64,000 bases of DNA from Mesostigma viride (GCA_009746045.1 RPFO01000027.1:3103609-3167608); one strand, 5' to 3'; counted from the first letter of the stretch, positions 30,782 to 46,213 are shown. The notes: generated from the sequence alone by a model not told the origin. Program-made: numbers and translations.

Positions 30782-33052
30782 GGATCCAGGCGTCAGGAAA
30801 CCGAGGGGGTGGCACAGGATCCAGGCGTCAGGAAACCGAGGGGGTGGCACAGGATCCAGGCGTCAGGAAACCGAGGGGGTGGCACAGGATCCAGGCGTCA
30901 GGAAACCGAGGGGGTGGCACAGGATCCAGGCGTCAGGAAACCGAGGGGGTGGCACAGGATCCAGGCGTCAGGAAACCGAGGGGGTGGCACAGGATCCAGG
31001 CGTCAGGAAACCGAGGGGGTGGCACAGGATCCAGGCGTCAGGAAACCGAGGGGGTGGCACAGGATCCAGGCGTCAGGAAACCGAGGGGGTGGCACAGGAT
31101 CCAGGCGTCAGGAAACCGAGGGGGTGGCACAGGATCCAGGCGTCAGGAAACCGAGGGGGTGGCACAGGATCCAGGCGTCAGGAAACCGAGGGGGTGGCAC
31201 AGGATCCAGGCGTCAGGAAACCGAGGGGGTGGCACAGGATCCAGGCGTCAGGAAACCGAGGGGGTGGCACAGGATCCAGGCGTCAGGAAACCGAGGGGGT
31301 GGCACAGGATCCAGGCGTCAGGAAACCGAGGGGGTGGCACAGGATCCAGGCGTCAGGAAACCGAGGGGGTGGCACAGGATCCAGGCGTCAGGAAACCGAG
31401 GGGGTGGCACAGGATCCAGGCGTCAGGAAACCGAGGGGGTGGCACAGGATCCAGGCGTCAGGAAACCGAGGGGGTGGCACAGGATCCAGGCGTCAGGAAA
31501 CCGAGGGGGTGGCACAGGATCCAGGCGTCAGGAAACCGAGGGGGTGGCACAGGATCCAGGCGTCAGGAAACCGAGGGGGTGGCACAGGATCCAGGCGTCA
31601 GGAAACCGAGGGGGTGGCACAGGATCCAGGCGTCAGGAAACCGAGGGGGTGGCACAGGATCCAGGCGTCAGGAAACCGAGGGGGTGGCACAGGATCCAGG
31701 CGTCAGGAAACCGAGGGGGTGGCACAGGATCCAGGCGTCAGGAAACCGAGGGGGTGGCACAGGATCCAGGCGTCAGGAAACCGAGGGGGTGGCACAGGAT
31801 CCAGGCGTCAGGAAACCGAGGGGGTGGCACAGGATCCAGGCGTCAGGAAACCGAGGGGGTGGCACAGGATCCAGGCGTCAGGAAACCGAGGGGGTGGCAC
31901 AGGATCCAGGCGTCAGGAAACCGAGGGGGTGGCACAGGATCCAGGCGTCAGGAAACCGAGGGGGTGGCACAGGATCCAGGCGTCAGGAAACCGAGGGGGT
32001 GGCACAGGATCCAGGCGTCAGGAAACCGAGGGGGTGGCACAGGATCCAGGCGTCAGGAAACCGAGGGGGTGGCACAGGATCCAGGCGTCAGGAAACCGAG
32101 GGGGTGGCACAGGATCCAGGCGTCAGGAAACCGAGGGGGTGGCACAGGATCCAGGCGTCAGGAAACCGAGGGGGTGGCACAGGATCCAGGCGTCAGGAAA
32201 CCGAGGGGGTGGCACAGGATCCAGGCGTCAGGAAACCGAGGGGGTGGCACAGGATCCAGGCGTCAGGAAACCGAGGGGGTGGCACAGGATCCAGGCGTCA
32301 GGAAACCGAGGGGGTGGCACAGGATCCAGGCGTCAGGAAACCGAGGGGGTGGCACAGGATCCAGGCGTCAGGAAACCGAGGGGGTGGCACAGGATCCAGG
32401 CGTCAGGAAACCGAGGGGGTGGCACAGGATCCAGGCGTCAGGAAACCGAGGGGGTGGCACAGGATCCAGGCGTCAGGAAACCGAGGGGGTGGCACAGGAT
32501 CCAGGCGTCAGGAAACCGAGGGGGTGGCACAGGATCCAGGCGTCAGGAAACCGAGGGGGTGGCACAGGATCCAGGCGTCAGGAAACCGAGGGGGTGGCAC
32601 AGGATCCAGGCGTCAGGAAACCGAGGGGGTGGCACAGGATCCAGGCGTCAGGAAACCGAGGGGGTGGCACAGGATCCAGGCGTCAGGAAACCGAGGGGGT
32701 GGCACAGGATCCAGGCGTCAGGAAACCGAGGGGGTGGCACAGGATCCAGGCGTCAGGAAACCGAGGGGGTGGCACAGGATCCAGGCGTCAGGAAACCGAG
32801 GGGGTGGCACAGGATCCAGGCGTCAGGAAACCGAGGGGGTGGCACAGGATCCAGGCGTCAGGAAACCGAGGGGGTGGCACAGGATCCAGGCGTCAGGAAA
32901 CCGAGGGGGTGGCACAGGATCCAGGCGTCAGGAAACCGAGGGGGTGGCACAGGATCCAGGCGTCAGGAAACCGAGGGGGTGGCACAGGATCCAGGCGTCA
33001 GGAAACCGAGGGGGTGGCACAGGATCCAGGCGTCAGGAAACCGAGGGGGTAG
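30782..33052 (+). repeat. 35-bp tandem array, ~65 near-identical copies
   Basis: The unit begins GGATCCAGGCGTCAGGAAAC and ends GGGTGGCACA. I see no variant between copies until the last one (GTAGTATAGGATCC). Because 35 is not a multiple of 3, all + frames stay open and give frames of 750-810 codons with a 35-residue period; these are not genes. Related degenerate GGATCC units continue to about 33155. Confidence 0.95.
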
Positions 33053-33242
33053 TATAGGATCCCGGACACATGCGTGCAGATCCATATGCACCCATATGAA
33101 TGTGCAGGGTATAGGATCCTCTACCTGGAGAGCATAGGCTATCTGGATAGGATCCAGGCGCCTGGAAACAGCTGGGGATGCAAGAGCAAGCTAGTCCGCT
33201 CGGCTGAGCCCGAGGGGGGGGGGGGGCTTAGTTGCCAGTCAG

Positions 33243-33420
33243 AGAGGGGACAGCACAACTTGGGATAGCACAACTAGGATAGCACAACTAGGATAGCACA
33301 ACTTGGGATAGCACAACTTGGGATAGCACAACTAGGACAGCACAACTAGGATAGCACAACTAGGATAGCACAACCAGGATAGCACAACTAGGATAGCACA
33401 ACTAGGATAGCACAACCTGC
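33243..33420. repeat. ~14-bp tandem repeat (GATAGCACAACTAG)
   Basis: About 12 units occur, with ACTTGG and ACTAGG variants. Confidence 0.85.
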
Positions 33421-33884
33421 AGGCAGTTGCATAAAGACGAGGTGGTAAAAGAATCAACTACGGCGAAGCGGTTAAGGCCCCAGGCCAAATCTTCACCACT
33501 GGCTTGACAATATGATAAAGCACTAATGGCTTGACATCATGGTAAGTTACTTCTACGATCCGTCACTGATCAACTGGAAGATAATCCATGATGAGAATAC
33601 TCAAGAGTCAAGTGAGGACCATAAGCGTCTGTTTAGGCATCCTTTCCACCACATGTTGGGGGAACTGCCCCGAACCACGCACCACCTATATCAATCTAAG
33701 TGTGACAATTCCATGCCGCCAGAAAGTGAACCCAAGACGTATGGAGCATAAACCCTCAAGACCCCCTTGCCAGGACAATGGAGATGGAAGGCACATCTGG
33801 CCTTTCAAGGCCGCTCCAGACGATAGACATGGAACGGTGGAAGCAGAGACCACGAAAGCAGAGACCACGAAAGCAGAGACCAAG

Positions 33885-34093
33885 AGACCGAGAGACCGAG
33901 AGACCGAGAGACCAAGAGACCAAGAGACCAAGAGACCAAGAGACCAAGAGACCAAGAGACCAAGAGACCAAGAGACCAAGAGACCAAGAGACCAAGAGAC
34001 CAAGAGACCAAGAGACCAAGAGACCAAGAGACCAAGAGACCAAGAGACCAAGAGACCAAGAGACCAAGAGACCAAGAGACCAAGAGACCAAGG
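33885..34093. repeat. 8-bp tandem repeat (CAAGAGAC)n
   Basis: About 25 units occur, the first few reading CGAGAGAC. Frames of Arg-Pro-Arg-Asp-Gln-Glu-Thr-Lys are by-products. Confidence 0.9.
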
Positions 34094-34196
34094 AACACTG
34101 GGGAATGACCTACCCAGGAACGGCGTACCAAGACTAGCACAACCTGCATGAACTGCGATGTACAACGACTGCCGCAACATCCGATGTAGGACGACT

Positions 34197-34342
34197 AGGC
34201 TTTGCGAGGGCAACCCCTTCCCGTAAGGGAGTCGCTGTGCCCAAATAACACGACTATACAACAACACTATTACAATGTAGAAACCATCTACTTGACAGGT
34301 TTTGCGAGGGCAACTCTTCCATAAGGGGTCGCTTTACCCAGT
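34197..34342. repeat. Two copies of a short dispersed hairpin motif
   Basis: AGGCTTTGCGAGGGCAACCC with CTTCCCGTAAGGGAGTCGCT occurs at 34197-34241, and a variant at 34298-34342 is followed by TTTACCCAGTTCTA. Further copies lie at 39967-40006, 52648-52682, about 30200 and about 38570. Confidence 0.6.
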
Positions 34343-34812
34343 TCTACCAGAGGCGTTCTTCTATGTAGTATATGGGTGTGTGGAAGATGAACCAGCCTCT
34401 GCTGCATGACTGCGTTGTAGCGAGCGCCTCCCCGGCCCCTGCACCCAGCATTTTCACGATCCAACGTAACGACCCTGGGCGAACGTGAACGAGAAAAAAG
34501 GTGGCAACTTTTAGCAACCTTTTTGGTCGCACGATGGCAACACGATGCCAGTCTGCACCACTTCACCATTCTTTGATCTATCAACGTTTTGTGCTCAGGG
34601 CTGCCCGAAAATTTGACTGAGCTTGCTTTGGCACGTAGATAGGATACATGTATACTATACGGGGTATACTATACGGGGCTTTGCAGAGACGACCGCTCCA
34701 AAGACCTCCCGTTGTAGTCGTATCGGATGCTAGCTCGCCACGCCCAGCCGAGGGGCACGCTGTTTGCGACCAAGTACAACAGCTTCGCATTACAACACCA
34801 CTGGAGATTACA

Positions 34813-34912
34813 AATTAGGGAAGGGGTCCCGTAATTTATCATTTTCAATGAATATATAGGGAAGGGGTCCCGTGATTTATCATTTTCAAGGAATATATAG
34901 GGAAGGGGTCAC
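34813..34912. repeat. ~50-bp tandem repeat, ~2 copies
   Basis: The unit is GGGAAGGGGTCCCGTAATTT plus ATCATTTTCAATGAATATAT. A related sequence lies at 39585-39612. Confidence 0.75.
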
Positions 34913-35121
34913 TGTGGTGGCGTGGACGAAGGGAAAGAGAACCCAGGGACATGACGATTCAGAACAGGGACTCTGTACATAAATAAATAAAGTATATACA
35001 AGGTATATACTGTATAATTTTGGTTGCTAGACGGTTGTGTCCCATTTCTAAATGATTCTTTTCTGATTCTTTTCCTGTTCTTTTCTAATGATTCGAAAGC
35101 TTTTCGGGGGCACGCCCTCAC

Positions 35122-38229
<3,108 letters not shown>

Positions 38230-38329
38230 ATTGGATGTGACGATGGTTTGGGAGAGAGGAGCACGGTAGGAATGGAGTGACTGAGGACTTGGACGCTTGT
38301 TGAGGGGGGGGCGAGACATTGAAATGATA

Positions 38330-38541
<212 letters not shown>

Positions 38542-41159
38542 GGGGACGACAATAGTAGAACTACTTCTACGGCTTCGCAACGCAGCCCCTTTTGACGCCC
38601 AACTTCTCGGCGATCGTCAGCAAGCTCACGGCGGAAAATGTTCGTACTCTACCATGTGCTGAGCATATCGCTGGCGGCGCCAATCAAGCAAGGTGGAGCA
38701 TCCAGCACGGCTGGGGGGCTCCTTACCACTGTCCCATGTGGGAGCTCCTTACTGGATATCGTATAAAGCTGCTTCAGCGATCAACCCATGCTACTAACCG
38801 ATGCTAGAAAGACGGTCTGTTTTGCATACACAAGGTGCATCCATCTTCCATCATGCTGTCCGAAATGCGAATGGAATAGCCATCTGCCTGATGGAAAGAA
38901 TATTCAAAAAAATGAACTGAGTTGGAGGCCACAATCGCTGATGCCGAATACAGCAGATTTTTCCGGCTGATGATGCGCACAGAACACATAGGGCATACTG
39001 TGCCATCACCCTGGATGGATATGTACCTGCCAGGGTCGGACCGCCGGTGGCTGAGGTCATCCGACAACTGTCAGCCAATGAAGCGGGCGCAGCCGATGTG
39101 GCTTCGGGGCTCGGCTGCTGGCGGACGCGGTAATGCTGCGTAACTGCGGTCGTACCAATCGTGCCGTCGTGGGATGATCCCTCCCCTCCCCCGCTGCTTG
39201 CGTGGGCGATGATCTGGGCCCCGATAGCCTGGGAAAGTGGCAGGAAAGGCGGCGGGAAGGAAAAGAAAAGATGTTACATGCAATGATGTGTTGACGTTGA
39301 CTTAAATTAAGCTTGAAAAAAGTTAAGAGCACGAAATAGCACTTTGCTGCTCAGAATGTGGGACAGGTGACGAATCGCAGCACTTCCAGGAGAGCCTGTA
39401 GCAGCGCATAGAATTATCATGATCATGTTTCTTATTATGATTTTGATGATTACTACTACTGTTGTACTTCTATATACATCAATTGCGACAACCAGCGCAG
39501 GCTAGAACTCTGGATATATATACACTATTATTTTCTTTAGGGTTCTTCTTTTCGGGTTTTTCCTTCTGTAGCATGCCAATCTCACCCCCGTAATCTATCA
39601 TTCTCGATGAATATATATACCGATATATATATTACTGCAGAGACAAACTAAAAAGGTCACATGGGACAAAACAATGGAATATTGGGTAGCACCTTGCAGC
39701 GTAGTCATTCATGTGTGCACCTTATTTCCGCATGCCACATGCCGACGGTCGGGTGGGATCCAAACCGCAGGAACAAAGCGCTTGAAACACACATGAAACA
39801 GTTCTCTTTGCTTTTTTAACAGAGGTCTCCTCCTTGTCTATTCAACGGATAGTTCCTTGCCACTTTAAGAGAGGGTTCCTCTTTGTCTTTTTAACAGAGG
39901 GTTCATATTCCGTGCTCGGTTAGTGAAGGGCAAGCTGTTGATTTTTTTTTTCACAAAACACTGCCTAGGCTTTGCGAGGGCTACCCCTTCGCTTTGCCCA
40001 GTTCTAGGCCAGCATGCACCATGTCCACGCAAAACTTTCAAGAACAAACCCAGCCAAGCAAGGAGCACAGCGCTTCTATTGCGTAGCGCTTCTCCAGGGC
40101 GGCATGTAGCGAAGAGCGACGCACGCGCTTGCGTCGCCCTGCTAACCTGAGCGTCAGACGCAGGATCGATCAAGCCGCCTTGCGGAATTCCGTGGCGCCG
40201 CAGCCTGCACAGAGGAGTGAGGGACGAGGATTCCCGCGAGTCACGCGCGCGCAAATAGCACCATCTTCAGGCCTGTAACGCAGTCAATCACGGCAAGGGT
40301 CTCGTAGGCTTCCTTTAGACGCGATGACAACATTGGTTAACCGGTCGAAGCTACTGCGGAATGTCTCTGATCACGGCATGGCCTTGAAAAATGAAATGTG
40401 CTGGGTAGTTTCCACAACCAGCAGACGCATACATGGATTGTGTCGCACTTGCCTTGCAGCTCCGCATGACTTACAATTTCACAAAATCCCATGAGCCCAG
40501 TAATGCGTCGCCAACTTGTAAGCTCGGTAAACAGAATGATGCATTTTGTTTTCCTGGTTAACCATATTTCCTGTCGGTCATTGATGGCTATATACAGCTG
40601 GAGTTTCTTGTCGCATCGTCGCCCGGGAAATCATTATGTCGCTCTGCCTGCATGATGTTGCCGCAATAGCGATCAAATATTAAAGCGTGCAGTGGTGCAG
40701 CCCTGGAGACTGCGAAGCCACGCGGTTAGAAAAGTGTCAAGTAGCTTCTCGGATCATGTCGGCGGGCACAGCACAAAAAAGCCCTAAAACTTATCATGCT
40801 TTTGGTTTTGGGAACTGAATCGGCGACATCGCCATTGTCGACGTTTCCGTAGTAAGAGTAATAACTTGGCAGTACTTTTATTTCCTACTGTAGAGCAAGC
40901 CCTCTCGTCTTGCTCTGCCATGTCGGCGTGCCTCGCGTGGCAACCATTTGAATTTGGCGGGTGTTCGGCAGGTGCATTCTGGTCTGGACAAGTGGCGATG
41001 TGGCACGGCACAGTCGCCAGCACAATCCTGATGTGTCAGCTGCTAGGGAACAGGTACCCTAAACACAGTACACACAGTACACCGCCCGCATTGGAAGTTC
41101 TAACTAAATAATTAGCTTCTGGAAAATGTTCTGGCTGAAAACCATAAAAAAAACAAAAG
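38542..41159. other. Intergenic, no supported gene
   Basis: Only short frames without motifs are present. A dispersed hairpin-motif copy lies at 39967-40006. Two AACAGAGG-type repeats lie at 39820-39905. Short AT-rich tracts (TATATATA near 39610-39630) are present. Confidence 0.4.
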
Positions 41160-41480
41160 AAAATTAATTAATTAACTCCGGGGGCTGAGGACTGGACTCA
41201 ACAAACAAACAAACAAAATTAATTAATTAACTCATGTGGGCTCTGGGTATCACTGACCTCCACTGACTCTAGCCTATGGCCGCCGAAGGGGGGCCGCCGG
41301 GCCGGATTGCCGGCCGAATTGGGGACGGCGTGTACGATATCTACCAAACAAACAAAAGAAATTTATTAATTAAATAAGTACCCATGTGCCTTGAACGGCT
41401 GTAGGACAAACAAACAAACAAAAGGTTTTAATTAAATAATAAAAACCCGGGACTCTAACTGGCTCCCCAACAAACAATCC
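41160..41480. repeat. Four modules of (CAAA)n followed by TTAATTAA
   Basis: AACAAA-rich tracts directly followed by TTAATTAATTAA-like sequence recur at about 41151-41176, 41200-41232, 41343-41372 and 41405-41440, separated by 30-110 bp of unrelated sequence. They could be stacked retrotransposon tails. Confidence 0.6.
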
Positions 41481-42613
41481 AGGGTTATTCGTAATGCAAA
41501 TACGGCAAAAATTGACCCATAATAACAAACTTCCAATGCGGAGGGTGTAATTCACGGACGGTTCCCCCATTTTAAGTGCGAAAAACTCGTAAGTATATGT
41601 TAATTAAAGTGTAAAATTAGAGACGATCTCAGTCCATGATGTTATCTCTCATCGGAGTTGGTACTTTTGCATCACGGATCACGCACGGATGGATGATTTT
41701 GTCAATGACTGTCGCCAGGGGGGTCCCATCTGAAAGTTCCGTCGTGATAAATATAGAATGCATGCTAGCGGCAGTGCTTGTCAGGTTTTGAGGGGGTCCA
41801 TCAGCGTTTGCGAAGCGTTCATATTACTATTGGCAAAGCTTTAAAAATGTGCTGCTATTCGTCAAAAAGATCTCCTCCATTAGCGGCAAGGGATTGCCCA
41901 GTCATCGCGGAATGCGCGTCCGACAGTTCCAAGGAAGGGTGGGGCAGTGGGCTGTCTTGCGCCCCTGGGCGAAGGAAAATGGCTGTCATGGTACGATGTT
42001 GTGCTGAACGCCATCTTATAAGGTTTTGTTCCTTGAAAAGCTGTCAATGTAATTTTTTGGCGTTCCTTCCGGGCAGCTATCGCCAGATAGTTTACCATTC
42101 CGTGCTGCTCTATCGCTAGATTCCTGGCAGCTTTCAGCTATCATATGTGTTGCACGGCTGGCGGGGACGTGACATACGGCTGGCCATGCCAAGTTGGTAA
42201 GTCTTTAAACATGCGTTGAATGTTTTCTTGGAAGAATAGTTGCTTTGAAGCACTCAGCTTTGTGCGAGGATTCATGCAGCCATCTTCAGCAGCGGCTTGA
42301 CTGTGCCCAGAGGCCGACCAGCTAGAGCTTGTTTCTTAGCAAACAGCTGTGCTTCAAAGGAATGTGACAGTGGTTGTTCTTCTGCGGAACATACTGCATG
42401 GGTGGCACTGCGTTTATGTAGGGATTGTCACTGTTTTGTTGGATGGAGTATAGAGCTTCTCCCACTGAACCCTACCATATGCTAGCAAGGCAAGGTCACC
42501 ATGGTAAGCCGCAGCATGTGTGATGCACATGCTTTCTCTGTGGCCTGTTCATTGTCCCCGTCACTATGTCTACCGAATTCGGTCACAAGCGTTACCCCCA
42601 CCCACTTGGGGTT
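41481..42613. other. Intergenic, nothing identified
   Basis: Short frames only (41778-42119 and 42297-42485), without recognised motifs. Confidence 0.4.
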
Positions 42614-42627
42614 GGTATCCTTCATAA

Positions 42628-42669
42628 TTAATGAATTCATTGGTCTCGTGTCCCCGTTGGGGGACCACG
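42628..42669 (-). mobile_element. 42-bp minimal LINE 3' end with 14-bp target duplication
   Basis: GGTATCCTTCATAA occurs at 42614-42627 and again at 42670-42683. Between them lies only a LINE 3' terminus on the minus strand: hairpin GTCCCC-CAAC-GGGGAC, ACGAG, and a short AATGAATTCATTAA tail. Confidence 0.75.
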
Positions 42670-42683
42670 GGTATCCTTCATAA

Positions 42684-43044
42684 CCGCCTGCCATCACCCT
42701 TAGCGAGTCATCTGCCCCCAGATCGAGGCTGCCCGGGCGTGAGCCCGTTCTTCCTAGGATAGCGCATGTCCAGGCCTAGCCTATTGCGGAAAGCCCAGGG
42801 TTGGCCACCTTGCTGCGCGTGACCATGCAGGGGCCCACTAGGGGAGGACAAAGCGCCATGGCAACGTGGCATTGGTGCCTGCGAGGCTATCGATGTGCCG
42901 AGCGACCTGATCTGTGCGGGCCGGGTGCCCAGCTAGGCCCAGGCGACTAAAATGTGAGAAAATGGCCGGCCACCGGCCCCTGGACCGTTCGCAATTATAA
43001 TTCCTTCCTCTGCCCCGTTAATTGGGCAGCCGCGGCCGGAGCAT
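42684..43044. other. Intergenic; part repeated inverted at 47935-48010
   Basis: AGGCTGCCCGGGCGTGAGCC near 42725-42745 has an inverted counterpart (GGGCTCACACCCGGGCAGCC) near 47928-47947. No gene is seen. Confidence 0.4.
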
Positions 43045-43074
43045 TAATTAATTAATTAATTAATTAAAATCATA

Positions 43075-43088
43075 GCTCCGTGGGGAGC
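43075..43088 (-). other. LINE 3' terminal hairpin of copy D (GCTCC-CCAC-GGAGC)
   Basis: Read on the minus strand this is a perfect 5-bp stem with a CCAC loop. ATGTGTTACATAT precedes it and the tail follows. Confidence 0.7.
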
Positions 43089-43347
43089 ATATGTAACACA
43101 TAGCCCTGAGAAAGGGGCATCTATGGGTTTGTAATACAATCAGGGCGACAACCTGCAGGTGGAGGATGTACAACTATCACCTGCTCTGGGTGCACAAGGT
43201 GCACCTGCACCGCCATGATGGTTCATGCCTCCTAAACAAGCACAGGCACGCAAGGCGGCTTGAGGAGAGGGCCTAGAAGGCGCCTGCATGACATATGGGG
43301 TGGAAGGTATGTGGCTAGGCTATAGCTAGGGTACACATGGCCTCTCA

Positions 43348-43366
43348 GCAGGGAGTAACTCCCTGC
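43348..43366 (-). other. Palindrome in copy D 3' UTR (GCAGGGAGT-A-ACTCCCTGC)
   Basis: This is a perfect 9-bp inverted repeat. Compared with 5421-5439 two base pairs differ, both changes being compensatory. Confidence 0.65.
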
Positions 43367-43624
43367 ATGGGCAAAGCATGACTCGAAATTGCTACGGCTA
43401 TTGCAAGAGCGGGTTTGGGCCCATCACGTAGGCATACATGGCCACATCACTAAGCTTTCTAGTCTACACTACTGCTATATATTCCCTAGGCTGGGGTGGC
43501 TGGGGTGGCTGGGGCGGCAGGGGTCGCCTGCCAGGGCTTGTGGGCGACGTAGATGTCCGCCCCCTTCCAGTAGACCGGCTTCTGCCCCGCCGTCTGCCGA
43601 AGCTGGAGGTATATAGGTCGGCCA

Positions 43625-43633
43625 TAGCTCCCG
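43625..43633. repeat. 9-bp target-site duplication of the RT LINE (left)
   Basis: TAGCTCCCG occurs here and again at 46214-46222. In uninterrupted ORF1 copies (for example the reverse complement of 5105-5113) the sequence occurs once. Confidence 0.85.
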
Positions 43634-43636
43634 AGT

Positions 43637-46091
43637 GTTTGACACGCCGACGGTGTGCTCTGACCACCGGTTGGTGCGCGCGACCCTTCGGCTCCGGTTC
43701 CACGTCCCCGCGCGCCGCGCCCCAGTGGTCCGCCCTGACTGGTCTGCTCTACGTCCGGTCAAGGGAGATCCTGAGGACTGGACGGACGCCGAGCACGAGC
43801 GGAACTGGTGCCGACGGAAGTACCTGTCGGCACTGGACGCCCGGGCGGACGTCGACGAGCTGGACAATGGTGCCCCCAACGCCGCCATTTTTGCGGGCTT
43901 TGCGGCCCGTGCCCCGTTGCTGGCGGCCCAGCACCTGCCGGTCATGCCCCGCCGCCGCCCCGGCCCGCTCTACCGCCAGGACCCCAAGGTCTTGGCCGCC
44001 CGGCACCGCCTCAAGCGTAACCGGGACCCGCTGCAGAAACCATTGCTCAAGGCCGCCCTTGTGGAGGCCTACGAGCACGCTCAGGACGCGGAGGCGGCCC
44101 AGTGCATCGCCGGCGGATGCCAAGGCCTGCCAGGCTCGCAACCAGGGCAAGGACATGTGGTACCACCTCGACCGGCTCGGCGGCCGGCGGCAGCGCACCC
44201 CGGTGGAGCACACGGGGGACGGCACGGCGCCGGTAAGCCTTGACCGCTGGTTGGCCCACAATGTTTCCTTGACCGGTGGGGCTCGCGCCCCCCCCCGCCG
44301 CTTCACCCCGAGACGGCCGCCCGCCTCGGGGTCGCCGGACCCCCGCCGCCGCCAGCGCCCCCCTCCTCGGCCGCGGACTACCAAGTCCCCGCCTTGAAGG
44401 AGGGCTGCCTTGCCACCAACGACGTCGTCCACCCCTTCACTTTGGAGGAATTGGACGGCGCCCTTGCTCGCCTGCGGTACGATGCGGCGGTCGGTGCCGA
44501 CCACCTTTCTGCTGAGCTGCTGAAGACCCCTGACCTGGCGGTTAGGGATCTTCTGCTGGCGTTCTGCAACCGTGTCCTGCTCTCTGACGAGCCTCCGCCT
44601 GCTGAGTGGCAGACGGCCATCCGCGTCATGCTGTACAAGAAGGGCTCTGCTGCTGACCCCGGTAACTACCGGGGTGTCTGCCTCCAGAGCGCCGCGCTGA
44701 AGGTCTTCATGCGCATGATGCTGCACAGGCTCCGCGCCGCGCTGGACCCACACCTGGGTGAGTCTCAGATGGGTTTCCGTAGTGGTCGTAACACTGTCAT
44801 GGCTGTGTTTGTCGCGCGCCGGTTGATGGAGGAGGTGCGTCGACTTCCCCCTGACAGTTTGCCGCTGGTCTTCATTTTTGTTGACTATATCAAGGCCTTT
44901 GACACGGTTCTCTGGGAGGCTCTTTGGGCCATCCTAGCTCTGGATCGGGTACCACCTGCGTTTATTGCTGCCATCCGCCGTCTGTATGAGGGTTCACAGG
45001 CAGTAGTGCGGACTGCGGAGGGCACCACTCCACCATTCCCCCTTCACCACGGGGTGTGGCAAGGTTGTGTCCTGTCCCCATACCTGTTCATTATTGTCGT
45101 GGATCACGTCATGCGCCGGGCACGTGCGCGCTTTACTGCTCTTAAGGGGTTCGAGCCAGGCTTGGACATCCTTAACGTGAAAGAGCACGGCGGGGTTAGA
45201 CCTGGTTACCGCCTTGCCGACCTGATTTATGCGGATGATACCACCCTCATCGAGAGCCCCGAGCACATTCAGACCTGGCTGGACTGCCTGGGCCTGGAGG
45301 CGCGGGCGGTGGGGCTGGAGATTAGTGTCAAAACTGAGGCGATGGTGATGGGGGCATCCAGTAAACCACCGCTGCCGCGCCTGCTCGACGGGACGGAGGT
45401 CCCGTTCCGCGACCGCTTCAAGTTGTTGGGGAGCTGGCTTCCTGACACCGCCGACGATGTGGACACCCGCATCGGCCTTGCCTGGGCCAAGCTCCGTTCG
45501 CTCACACCCTACTGGCGCTCGAAGGGCCTTAACGGGCACCGCAAGCGCATGCTCTTCAAGGTCCTCGTCCTCACGGTGCTCACGTATGGCGCCGAGGCGT
45601 GGACCCTCACACCCAAACTGGCAGCTCGGCTCGACGGCACAGTTTACAGGATGCTCCGGCAGGTCCTTAATGTAGGTTTTTCCGAGCGTCCGTCATCAGA
45701 GTCTTTGTATCATGGCATGCCTCGTGTTTCGGACGAGATTAGGCAGCGTAGGATAGCATTTGTAGGACACCTTGCACGCACCAGCCAGGTCGACACCACC
45801 CTCGGTCTGGCCGGCCCCCAGCGGCTTGGACAGCCAGGGCGGCACATTCTGACCTGGCCTGGCCCCAAGGACATTCCCAAAAGGGTAGGGAAACCTGTCA
45901 CGAACTACGTTCAGATGTTGCTGGACGACCTAGTGGTCCCAGCCCAGTTTGAGCACCGCATCCACTCTCTCTCCCGTCTTTGGACTGCCATGCAGGACAA
46001 GACGCGGTGGAAGAAGATTGTCAAGGCGCACACGCCCGACCCTGTGGGCAAGCCACCTCCCCCCAAGCGGAGGAGGCGTTTTGATGAGTAG
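43637..46091 (+). pseudogene. LINE endonuclease (C-term)-reverse transcriptase ORF
   Basis: The frame opens with the last endonuclease motif (TVCSDHRLVRATLRLR), whose Asp-His pair is catalytic in APE-type nucleases. The frame changes twice, near 44110 and 44275, before the continuous RT frame ending at 46091. In that frame (numbered from ATG 44394) are the GNYRGVCL motif (about 90), motif A VDYIKAFDTV (about 162), motif B GVWQGCVLSP (about 218) and motif C YADD (about 278). KLLGSWL and the C-terminal YGAEAWTLT and RRIAFVGHLAR follow. Motif B has Trp where GxRQG normally has Arg, so activity may be impaired. The enzyme primes cDNA synthesis at a nicked target. 5' truncation plus frameshifts make this copy non-autonomous. 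Confidence 0.85.
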
Positions 46092-46171
46092 TGCAGTTAG
46101 GATTTTCTAGATAGAGTTAGGATCGTTCGATCACGCGGCTTCCCATCCATCATGAAATATGTGCTACATGA

Positions 46172-46185
46172 CCTCCCCACGGAGG
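46172..46185 (+). other. LINE 3' terminal hairpin of the RT LINE (CCTCC-CCAC-GGAGG)
   Basis: This is a perfect 5-bp stem with a CCAC loop. The upstream ATATGTGCTACATGA block is shared with the ORF1-only copies F, G and D, which links the RT element to them. Confidence 0.75.
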
Positions 46186-46213
46186 CATGTTATAATTTAA
46201 TTTAATTTTTTAA

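Larger units (their letters stand above)
43634..46213 (+). mobile_element. Reverse-transcriptase LINE, 5'-truncated
   Basis: The 2,580-bp insertion into copy D's ORF1 is flanked by TAGCTCCCG duplications. It contains the end of an APE endonuclease, a reverse transcriptase and its C-terminal region, an ~80-bp 3' UTR, the terminal hairpin (46172-46185) and an AATTTAATTTAATTTTTTAA tail. The short 3' UTR and simple-repeat tail recall RTE-type LINEs, but the clade is not established. It is the best candidate here for the source of enzyme that moves the ORF1-only elements. Confidence 0.85.

Noticed and set aside
30782-33052. CRISPR-like regular array
   Set aside because: The 35-bp units are contiguous with no unique spacers, no cas-like genes are present, and the context is eukaryotic.
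33588-34151. Arg/Asp/Gln/Glu-rich protein
   Set aside because: It is a translation of the 8-bp (CAAGAGAC)n repeat; flanking codons show no domain.
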